From positions 1-5,508 of the forward strand of contig JAPULF010000625.1 in the NCBI GenBank assembly GCA_027295245.1: a stretch of DNA of 5,508 nucleotides, given 5' to 3'. The position numbers and the translations under genes are program-made. Each line of letters begins with the position of its first letter. Position 1 is the stretch's first letter. Source of the DNA: Planctomycetota bacterium (GTDB lineage Bacteria; Planctomycetota; Phycisphaerae; UBA1845; UTPLA1). The notes under the pieces are model-generated. The model did not search any database. It was given only the letters and a program-made list of their open reading frames with translations, and was not told the origin of the DNA. This document shows, in pieces, positions 1 through 5,508 of the stretch.

Positions 1-866
1 AATTGGGTGATATCGAAAAGGCGGAGCAATTACTCCGAGAGGCGATTAAGGCGTGGACCGGTACTTTCGGAACCAGGAACCACAATATTGCCAAGGCCCT
101 AATCAGTCTCGGCGAACTCGAGCAATTCCGCGGCAATCATACCGATGCGGAACCACTATTCGCGCAAGCCGCGGCCATTCGTCGCGAAAGGCTCGGTTCC
201 GATCACATTCTCACCGCCGCCAGCCTTGTATATCAAGCGGGAAACCTCCACGCGAGCGGCAAGCCCGGCGCTGAACAGTTGTACCTCGATGCCTTAAATG
301 TCCTCCGCCGTAAACTGGGTGAGCGCGATACTCGCGTGGCGTGGGCCATGAGCGGCCTGGCGAACCTGAAAAAAGACAGCGGCGATCTCGACGCAGCCGA
401 GGAGTTGTTCACCGAGGCCCTCGAAATCGAACGAGCGATCCCCCGCGAAAAACATCCAGTCCTTGCGTCCTGTTTGCAGGGCTTGGCAGAGGTCATGATC
501 GCTCGCGGCCACGCCGGTGCTGCCGAGCCTCTGCTCCGCGAAGCACTCGACATCCGCCGGGCGCGACTCTCCGAGGGAGACCGGCGAATCGCCATGACCC
601 AGAGCGTCCTCGGCGAATGCCTCGTCTCGCTTGAAAACTACGGCCAAGCCGAAACATTGCTCAGCGAAAGCTACCCGGTCATCGAAACCGCCTTCGGTCC
701 GCAGCATCGGATCACGCAGGAGGCCCAAAACCGATTGGTCGACTTGTACGAATCGACCGGGCAACCCGAACTCGCCGATTCGTATCGGCCGGGCCCTGAA
801 GCGGCCCGCTCGGACGACCTCATACGCACCCCCGAACCGGCCCTGACTGAAAATCCTTCCGGGTAA
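1..866 (+). CDS. TPR (kinesin-light-chain-type) repeat protein, C-terminal part
   Basis: The left end is cut by the window: the frame is open from base 3, where the first codon is TTG in the middle of a TPR helix (LGDIEKAEQLLREAI), so the true start lies upstream. About 287 residues are visible. They contain roughly five full repeats of about 42 residues plus partial ones at each end. The units begin near residues 28, 70, 112, 154 and 196, each with the pattern of an alanine/leucine helix, then 'G.. .AE.LF..AL.I.R...G..H'. This spacing and the acidic AEPLL or AEELF helix B are typical of the TPR_10/TPR_12 (kinesin light chain) family rather than the 34-residue classical TPR. The last 30 residues are proline-, acid- and arginine-rich and probably disordered. 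TPR arrays bind other proteins. In planctomycetes such arrays often form the C-terminus of serine/threonine protein kinases, but no kinase domain is in view, so that is only a possibility. The stop is TAA at 864-866. Confidence 0.85.
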   Translation, partial: LGDIEKAEQLLREAIKAWTGTFGTRNHNIAKALISLGELEQFRGNHTDAEPLFAQAAAIRRERLGSDHILTAASLVYQAGNLHASGKPGAEQLYLDALNVLRRKLGERDTRVAWAMSGLANLKKDSGDLDAAEELFTEALEIERAIPREKHPVLASCLQGLAEVMIARGHAGAAEPLLREALDIRRARLSEGDRRIAMTQSVLGECLVSLENYGQAETLLSESYPVIETAFGPQHRITQEAQNRLVDLYESTGQPELADSYRPGPEAARSDDLIRTPEPALTENPSG

Positions 867-891
867 GCTTCCGCGTGAAACAGCATCCGGC

Positions 892-909
892 CGCCCATTC
901 CGGTGGGCG
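892..909 (+). other. small intergenic inverted repeat (hairpin)
   Basis: CGCCCA (892-897) and TGGGCG (904-909) are perfect complements across a 6-base loop, 26 bases after the stop of the TPR gene. The sequence after the stem is ATCTTCCCC, so there is no real T-run. It could be a weak transcription end or attenuating hairpin between the TPR gene and the membrane-protein gene. In DNA of this GC content a 6-bp stem can also arise by chance. Confidence 0.25.
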
Positions 910-939
910 ATCTTCCCCGCGCAACACCATGCACCTACC

Positions 940-2214
940 ATGTCCCGCGTGGGATCGCGCGAAGTCACACCGCTACCAACAGACACGCATCGCCGGCACT
1001 ACGTACTCGCCCTGCTTCTGGTGCTTCTGCTTATCGGCGCGCGGCTTCCGGTGCTCAACCATCCCACGCCGGTCCATTCGGACGAGGGCGAGTTTCTTGC
1101 CGCCATCGGCTTCCCGACGCAATACCCCGTCCACCATCCGGGGTACCCAGCGTGGGTCGCGCTGGGCACGCTCGGCACGCGAATCGGATTCGAGCCGTAC
1201 GCCGCGTATCAACTTTGGTCGGTTATCGCATCCGCCGTTGCCCCGGTGCTCTTGTACCTGGGCCTCCGAAAGCTGATCCACGACGCTACCGCCTGGTGGC
1301 TGGCCCTCGCGTTCGGCGTCAACCCGCTCGTCTGGTTCACGGCCGCCACGGCGCTGAATTACGTTGCCGGTGTCGTGTTCGGACTGGTCATCGTAGGCGC
1401 TTGTTGGCAAGCAGACAGGACGCGCCGACCGGGAATCCACTTCCTTGCAGTCATCACATTGGCCTTGGCCTTATTCTTGCGGCCCGATCTTCTTCTTTGG
1501 CTTGGACCGATGGTGGTCTTCACCGCGTGGCGCTTCAAGTGGGGCCATCGCATCGTCGCATGCGTGGGCATCACGCTTGCATTCGCCGCACTTTTCGCCT
1601 TGGTATCCTGGCTGCATGGTCGCGACGGTGGCGCTCAGTCCGGGCCGAAGCTTTCGCACACTGCCGACGTTGTTTTTGGGACGAGCATTTTCCGGCTTGG
1701 ACTCAAGGACGGATTTGCCCGAAGCCTTCTCAAATTTTGCGCCAACCTCACATGGGACTTCGGCCTTTCTTCATTCCTGATCGTAGCGGCCGTCGTTCGT
1801 TGGAAACACGTCAGGCAACGATGGCCCGGTACCTCGACTTTCCTATTGCTCTGGGTCGTGCCGATTTCGGGCTTTGTCCTTCTCGTTCACATGAGCGAGC
1901 CGGGACATATCATGTTGCTCATTCCCGCCGGCTACTGCGTCATGGGACTCGGCCTCACCGCCACGGCCTCGACACGAACCGCGACGCGGCTGGCCGCCGC
2001 CGCCGCAATATGTTCTGTCGCCCAATTCACGCTCTATCCCTGGTCGCCGGAGAGCACGGGCTACAAGCGCACGATCGATGCGAAGATCTCATACATGAGC
2101 GCATCCGGTTTGCGGCAAATCGATCGACGCGCGGAAATCCACACGCCCGGCGATTACTGGAGTACGCAGGCCCATCGACCCGCCACCCGACCGGCTCGGC
2201 CCGAGCGGGAATGA
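940..2214 (+). CDS. polytopic GT-C-type glycosyltransferase (DUF2723/family 39-like)
   Basis: This 424-residue integral membrane protein has about ten hydrophobic segments, roughly at residues 21-37, 94-112, 118-134, 141-156, 167-189, 204-224, 274-289, 299-317, 322-342 and 348-366. After the first membrane segment comes an acidic loop, HSDEGEF (46-52), then HHPGYP (65-70). This resembles the D-G-E-F ... HPPGYP pattern of DUF2723/TMEM260 and the DE-type catalytic loop of GT39/PMT enzymes, which use polyprenyl-phosphate sugars on the outer face of the membrane. SEPGHIMLLIPA (319-330) near the C-terminus is also typical of these families. D48 and E49 are the likely catalytic acids (inference). 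The sugar and acceptor cannot be told. The ATG at 940 gives a basic cytoplasmic N-terminus. No ATG, GTG or TTG lies in frame between 862 and this ATG, and no Shine-Dalgarno is evident. The gene starts 73 bases after the TPR gene and ends 54 bases before the molybdate genes. The C-terminus (from about 371) is short, soluble and basic, with no large extracytoplasmic domain. Confidence 0.8.
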   Translation: MSRVGSREVTPLPTDTHRRHYVLALLLVLLLIGARLPVLNHPTPVHSDEGEFLAAIGFPTQYPVHHPGYPAWVALGTLGTRIGFEPYAAYQLWSVIASAVAPVLLYLGLRKLIHDATAWWLALAFGVNPLVWFTAATALNYVAGVVFGLVIVGACWQADRTRRPGIHFLAVITLALALFLRPDLLLWLGPMVVFTAWRFKWGHRIVACVGITLAFAALFALVSWLHGRDGGAQSGPKLSHTADVVFGTSIFRLGLKDGFARSLLKFCANLTWDFGLSSFLIVAAVVRWKHVRQRWPGTSTFLLLWVVPISGFVLLVHMSEPGHIMLLIPAGYCVMGLGLTATASTRTATRLAAAAAICSVAQFTLYPWSPESTGYKRTIDAKISYMSASGLRQIDRRAEIHTPGDYWSTQAHRPATRPARPERE

Positions 2215-2255
2215 CCGACGACGCAGCGCCGGCGGCAATCTGATCGACGCGCCGT

Positions 2256-2261
2256 TAAGAT
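2256..2261 (+). promoter_or_regulatory. possible -10 element for a leaderless modAB transcript
   Basis: TAAGAT fits the TAnnnT extended consensus of a -10 box and sits 7 bases before the ATG at 2269. Transcription would then start at or within a base or two of the start codon. The stretch GTTAAGATAT is AT-rich against its GC-rich surroundings, and no Shine-Dalgarno precedes the ATG. No convincing -35 box is seen at the expected distance (about 2233-2238). The call rests on position and composition only. Confidence 0.35.
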
Positions 2262-2268
2262 ATCCCGA

Positions 2269-3795
2269 ATGCATCAACTCGGGCTGACAGTCCTGACACT
2301 TATTCTCGCGATCGCCGGGTGCGAATCCCGCCGAGGCGCCACCGATCGCCAACCGGAACTGGTTGTCTTCGCCGCCGCCAGCGTGGCCGACGCCCTTCAC
2401 GACATCGCAGACGCGTTCGAAGCCGACAAGGGAATACGCATCGAAATCAGCGCCGCTGCCTCGGGCGTCCTCCGAATACAAATCGAGTCCGGCGCCCCTT
2501 GCGACGTATTCGTCTCGGCCGATCCCCTGCACATGGATCGCCTCGCGACGGCCGGTCTCATCCTTCTCGATACACGGACCGACATCGCGTCGAACACGCT
2601 CGTTATCGTGACACGGGAAACACAATACGAGGCATGGACATCTCCGGAACCCCTCGCCGAAAGCGCTGTCGGGCGAATCGCCATCGCCCACCCCGACTAC
2701 GCTCCCGCAGGCAGGTACGCCAGGTCGGCCCTCGAACACCACAACCTCTGGTCGCGTGTCGAACCCAGGATCGTGTTCGGTGACAACGTACGTTTGACGC
2801 TGCAACAACTGCTGATCGGCGGCCTGCGTTGCGGCATCGTCTACGCCAGCGACGTAGCGACCACTGACGCCCTCGACATCGCGTACCGGTTCGACCCGAA
2901 GTCTCATCCGCCGATTCGCTACCCGGCGGCGGTGATCCGACGAGCAAACGTCCATCCGGCCGCGAACGCATTTTGCCGCTTTCTGGGCACGGATGCGGCC
3001 CGTTCCATACTGCGTTCGCACGGCTTCACGGACGTTCCACGATCCGAAGACCCGCCGGAGGTGGTCGAGCGCCTCGGCCCGGCCCAATCCGTGGATGATA
3101 CGGTGATGCCGATCGCATCCGAGAGCCTGTTCGATGAATCGCTAATGCAGGCGCTGACATTGTCGGTCCGCGTCTCGATCGTCGCGCTGCTGTTCTGTTT
3201 GCCAATCGGCGTGTTGACCGGAACCTGGCTCGCCCGAACCCGCAGCGCGTGGCGACCGATCGTGGAATTGGCGATCACCTGTCCCCTGGTCATCCCGCCG
3301 GTCGTGACCGGACTCGTCGTCCTGTATCTGGTCGTCAGGATGCGACTGCCGGTGGCCTATACCTGGTGGGCGGCGGCTATCGCATCCGCGATCGTCGCGC
3401 TCCCGCTGCTCGTCCGCACGGTGCGGGCGGCGGTCGAGGCCATGGACGACCGGTTGCCGCTCGTGGCTGCAACCTTGGGCGCTTCCCGCACGCGCGTGTT
3501 CCTGACCATCACACTGCCCCTCAGTTGGCGCGGCGTGGTCGGTGGGGCGGTACTGGCCTGGGCCCGTGCCGCCGGCGAGTTCGGGGCCACCATCGTGGTC
3601 GCCGGCAACACCCCGGGCAAAACGCAAACCATCCCCCTTGCAATCTACAGCGCATTACACTCGCCCGATGATTCCGCCGTGTGGCCGCTGGTGGCCGTGG
3701 CGGTCCTGATGAGCGTCGCGGCCGTCGCGATAAGCGAGGCCCTTGTCCGATCAAAAAGAAAGCAAGTATTCCGTGCTCCGCGCAACGGTCACTAA
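2269..3795 (+). CDS. modAB: fused molybdate-binding lipoprotein and permease (ModA-ModB)
   Basis: This 508-residue protein joins two subunits of the molybdate ABC importer. Residues 1-18 are a lipoprotein signal ending in the lipobox IAGC, with C18 as the lipidated cysteine. Residues about 30-255 are a ModA domain: FAAASVADAL, GAPCDVFVSADP, DYAPAGRYA and GIVYASD all match E. coli ModA. The five molybdate-ligand positions are present as S38, S65, A147, V174 and Y192, which favours ModA-type tetrahedral oxyanion binding over the WtpA type. A proline- and acid-rich linker (about 257-288) leads to a ModB domain (about 287-495). This has five membrane segments near 296-322, 331-356, 365-388, 422-446 and 472-492, and the EAA loop for ModC contact, AATLGASRTRVFLTITLP (400-417). 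ModB aligns with the five-segment E. coli protein from its first residue, so its N-terminus should face outward and could carry a periplasmic ModA. Three further cysteines (C78, C188, C236) lie in the ModA part. The ATG at 2269 is the only start that gives a full signal peptide. The end overlaps modC. Confidence 0.93.
   Translation: MHQLGLTVLTLILAIAGCESRRGATDRQPELVVFAAASVADALHDIADAFEADKGIRIEISAAASGVLRIQIESGAPCDVFVSADPLHMDRLATAGLILLDTRTDIASNTLVIVTRETQYEAWTSPEPLAESAVGRIAIAHPDYAPAGRYARSALEHHNLWSRVEPRIVFGDNVRLTLQQLLIGGLRCGIVYASDVATTDALDIAYRFDPKSHPPIRYPAAVIRRANVHPAANAFCRFLGTDAARSILRSHGFTDVPRSEDPPEVVERLGPAQSVDDTVMPIASESLFDESLMQALTLSVRVSIVALLFCLPIGVLTGTWLARTRSAWRPIVELAITCPLVIPPVVTGLVVLYLVVRMRLPVAYTWWAAAIASAIVALPLLVRTVRAAVEAMDDRLPLVAATLGASRTRVFLTITLPLSWRGVVGGAVLAWARAAGEFGATIVVAGNTPGKTQTIPLAIYSALHSPDDSAVWPLVAVAVLMSVAAVAISEALVRSKRKQVFRAPRNGH
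3093..3108 (+). other. possible internal translation start for free ModB
   Basis: Inside the linker of the fused gene there is an in-frame GTG-ATG pair at 3103-3108, with GGAT at 3093-3096 nine bases before the ATG. Translation from this ATG (M280) would give a 229-residue protein that starts MPIASESLF and carries the whole ModB part. E. coli ModB is also 229 residues and begins at the equivalent place. The ribosome-site match is weak and use of this start is unproven. It may simply be a remnant of a former separate modB gene. Confidence 0.25.
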
Positions 3796-4831
3796 GAAAC
3801 TCGGCGGATTCACGCTCGACGTCTCGATACAAAGCGACGTTCGCGTCACCGGCCTGTTCGGACCCTCCGGCAGCGGCAAGACCACCCTGCTGAATTGCAT
3901 CGCCGGTCTGCTCGACCCGGAAAAAGGGGACATTGTATTTTCTGATACGCCCTATTTCGCGAGCGATCCGCCGGCCAACCGGCCGATCCGGGAACGACGC
4001 GTGGGGTACGTCTTTCAGGACTCGCTTCTCTTCGAACACATGTCCGTTCGGGCTAACCTGCTGTACGGTAGAAATCGTGGCGGCAACGGCCCGGGCTTCG
4101 ATGACGTGGTGGATGTCCTCGCCCTCGGACCGCAACTGGCGCGCAAACCGCGCGAACTGTCCGGCGGCGAACAACGCCGCGTCGCCATCGGTCGGGCACT
4201 CCTCAGCAACCCCGCGATCCTCCTGTTCGACGAGCCCCTCACCGGGCTCGACGCAGCCCTTGCCGGGCGTGTGATGGTCTACCTCAAGCGCGTTCTGGAC
4301 CGATTCGCAATCCCCGCACTATACGTCTCCCATTCTATCAGCGACGTGATCTACTTCTGCGACGAGGTCGTCGTGTTGCGAGACGGCCGCGTCGTTACCC
4401 AGGGCCCGCCCGGCGAGGTCATCACGCGGCGGGGGGTCCTCGATGATCGCCACCTGACCGACCTGCGAAACGTCTTCACCGCGTCCGACGCGAATTACGA
4501 TCAAGAACACGCCGCGGTGCGCTGCCGCATCGGGCCTCTCGAATTGCTCGTTTACAGCGCCACCCCCGAGCGCACCCCGACGCCGACGCTCGCGATCCGC
4601 GCAAACGACATCATCCTGGCCGCCGCTCGGCCCGAGCGGATCTCCGCGCGAAACGTCCTGCCCGCAACGGTCCAACGCGTCGAACCCGTGGGCGGTAAGA
4701 TCCTCGTCTTTATCGACGTGGGCACGACGTGGATCGTCGAGGTCGGCCCCGCCGCGGTCGAGGAACTGTCGCTGAAACCCGGCGCGGCCGTCTTCGCCGT
4801 AATAAAAGCCTCCGCGATCGAATTACTCTAA
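3773..4831 (+). CDS. modC: molybdate ABC transporter ATP-binding protein ModC
   Basis: This is the cytoplasmic ATPase that powers the ModB channel. Counting from the GTG at 3773, the motifs are Walker A GPSGSGKT (30-37), Q-loop YVFQD (Q82), ABC signature LSGGEQ (129-134), Walker B ILLFDEP (149-155), D-loop GLD (158-160) and the switch histidine in YVSHS (H187). A C-terminal MOP/TOBE oxyanion-binding domain spans about 290-352 (SARNVLPATV ... IKASAIELL). It aligns with the E. coli ModC regulatory domain, so feedback by bound molybdate is plausible. The frame is open back to a TAA at 3731-3733, leaving two starts: TTG at 3743 (362 residues) and GTG at 3773. I chose GTG because the protein then begins MLRATVTKKLGG, aligning with the E. 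coli ModC N-terminus, and has exactly its length (352). It is preceded by the purine stretch AGAAAG (3757-3762). The TTG has GAGG only 3 bases before it. The GTG start overlaps modAB by 23 bases, implying coupled translation. Confidence 0.93.
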   Translation: MLRATVTKKLGGFTLDVSIQSDVRVTGLFGPSGSGKTTLLNCIAGLLDPEKGDIVFSDTPYFASDPPANRPIRERRVGYVFQDSLLFEHMSVRANLLYGRNRGGNGPGFDDVVDVLALGPQLARKPRELSGGEQRRVAIGRALLSNPAILLFDEPLTGLDAALAGRVMVYLKRVLDRFAIPALYVSHSISDVIYFCDEVVVLRDGRVVTQGPPGEVITRRGVLDDRHLTDLRNVFTASDANYDQEHAAVRCRIGPLELLVYSATPERTPTPTLAIRANDIILAAARPERISARNVLPATVQRVEPVGGKILVFIDVGTTWIVEVGPAAVEELSLKPGAAVFAVIKASAIELL

Positions 4832-5508
4832 GGCCGCAACGGACCGCCCCTCGTACACGAGCACCTCCTTGAACCACTGCCCGTGTAGATCGGTCCGCAC
4901 ACCTCGCGCGAAGTATCGATCCAGCCTCGTTCGCAGCACGCGGCCGACCGGCTCATCGCAACCGTAAAAGAACCAGATCTTGGTCGCCTCGCGGTTGCTC
5001 AGGATCTCCTGCAGCCGCGCGGTAACCTCGTCCGCCTCTCGCTCCAATACCTCTCGCCGGTTCGCCGCCGCCCGAAGATCCCGCCAACCGGGGTGCGCGT
5101 CGATCGCGGCGGGAAACGACATTTGTATCCATTCTTTCTCGGGGGCCAGCCGCCGAAGATAGTACTCGATCGACGCTCGACTCAAGCTCGTAAACAAAAG
5201 GACATCGCCGTCGGCGGCATGTTCAACCAGGTACCGCGCCGTCCGCCGCTGAGAGTGCGAATTCCGCGACACCCGATCCTGATGAAGTGAAAGCCCCACC
5301 GCGACCAGCAGAGCCAGGCAACACGCCTGAACCGGAACGCGACTTACGAACTTCCACAACAGCGGCCCGACCAGCATCACGAACGGAAGAAGTGCAACGA
5401 CCGTGTACCGTCGCACAAGAAAAACCGGCTTCACCTGCGAAATGAGAAACGGAAGCAAAATTGCGACAGCCAGAAAAATCACGAAGTGCAGATAGCGCGG
5501 ACGGCGAA
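4823..5508 (-). CDS. family 39-type membrane glycosyltransferase, C-terminal part
   Basis: The gene runs leftward and is cut at the right edge. The frame stays open from 5508 (RRPRYLHF) into a GTG at 5480-5482, which is probably an internal valine and not the start. About 228 residues are visible. They hold three membrane segments, near residues 1-17, 27-46 and 50-66 counting from that GTG, followed by a soluble domain of about 150 residues. The motif SQVKPVFLVRRYTVVALLP matches the 'S..kPvf..RY....P' element in the last membrane part of many GT39/ArnT-like glycosyltransferases. The next stretch, TARYLVEHAADGDVLLF with IEYYLRR, is the extracytoplasmic domain commonly found at their C-terminus. 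These enzymes transfer sugars from polyprenyl-phosphate donors, but the catalytic N-terminal half is outside the window, so the assignment is by C-terminal pattern only. The stop TAA (4825-4823) lies within the end of modC on the other strand, a 9-base convergent overlap. Confidence 0.72.
   Translation of the reverse strand, partial: RRPRYLHFVIFLAVAILLPFLISQVKPVFLVRRYTVVALLPFVMLVGPLLWKFVSRVPVQACCLALLVAVGLSLHQDRVSRNSHSQRRTARYLVEHAADGDVLLFTSLSRASIEYYLRRLAPEKEWIQMSFPAAIDAHPGWRDLRAAANRREVLEREADEVTARLQEILSNREATKIWFFYGCDEPVGRVLRTRLDRYFARGVRTDLHGQWFKEVLVYEGRSVAALE

Noticed and set aside
294..986. A 230-residue minus-strand frame opposite the TPR gene, reaching past the start of the next gene.
   Set aside because: The plus strand shows regular 42-residue TPR periodicity over almost all of this stretch. 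The minus frame shows no repeat or motif and overlaps two plus-strand genes.
903..2243. A 446-residue plus-strand frame overlapping the membrane glycosyltransferase gene, longer than that gene.
   Set aside because: It is extremely rich in arginine, histidine and proline, with no membrane pattern or family motif. The other frame carries hydrophobic segments and the GT-C loop, so this is an out-of-frame shadow in GC-rich DNA.
2215..2268. Possible molybdenum-cofactor riboswitch or ModE-type operator before modAB.
   Set aside because: Only 54 bases are available, too short for the Moco RNA motif, and I see no long inverted repeat there. CGCCGGCG (2227-2234) is a palindrome but too short and GC-biased to support an operator.
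2089..3087. A 332-residue minus-strand frame opposite the ModA domain.
   Set aside because: It has no recognisable motif and an arginine/glycine/valine-rich shadow composition. The ModA match on the plus strand is unambiguous over the same bases.
3521..4174. A 217-residue minus-strand frame opposite the ModB/ModC junction.
   Set aside because: It lies opposite the conserved EAA/TM4 region of ModB and Walker A of ModC, and it reads as a low-complexity shadow.
4832..4900. Terminator downstream of modC.
   Set aside because: No stable stem followed by a T-run is present. The sequence is coding for the opposing gene.

Overview
The window is GC-rich bacterial DNA, densely packed, with five protein genes and no RNA genes, insertion sequences or CRISPR arrays that I can see. 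The style fits a planctomycete or a similar lineage: kinesin-light-chain-type TPR proteins, several polytopic GT-C glycosyltransferases and start codons mostly without a clear Shine-Dalgarno. This taxonomic guess is an inference from gene content and no marker gene confirms it.

Layout, left to right. (1) 1-866, plus strand: the C-terminal part of a protein made of 42-residue TPR units, cut by the window edge. (2) 940-2214, plus: a 424-residue polytopic membrane protein with the signature loop of GT-C glycosyltransferases (DEGEF followed by HHPGYP), closest in pattern to DUF2723/TMEM260 or family 39. (3) 2269-3795, plus: a single 508-residue protein joining a ModA-type molybdate-binding lipoprotein to a ModB-type permease. 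(4) 3773-4831, plus: ModC, the molybdate transporter ATPase with a C-terminal MOP domain. (5) 4823-5508, minus: the C-terminal part of another multi-pass membrane protein of family-39 glycosyltransferase type, running off the right edge.

The functional core is the molybdate importer at 2269-4831, packed into two overlapping genes instead of the usual modA, modB, modC. Molybdate would be captured by the tethered ModA domain outside the membrane, passed through a dimer of ModB domains, and driven by two ModC subunits. It would serve molybdenum-cofactor enzymes encoded elsewhere. All five molybdate-ligand positions known from E. coli ModA are present, and ModC keeps every ABC motif. The ModB part has five membrane segments and matches E. 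coli ModB from its N-terminus. An N-terminal periplasmic ModA is therefore topologically reasonable.

The best candidates for a second look are the ModA-ModB fusion, a possible internal start that would release a free 229-residue ModB, a TAnnnT promoter-like element placed as for a leaderless transcript, and the 9-bp tail-to-tail overlap of modC with the opposing gene. I do not see a wholly new system here. The rest looks like ordinary chromosomal content.
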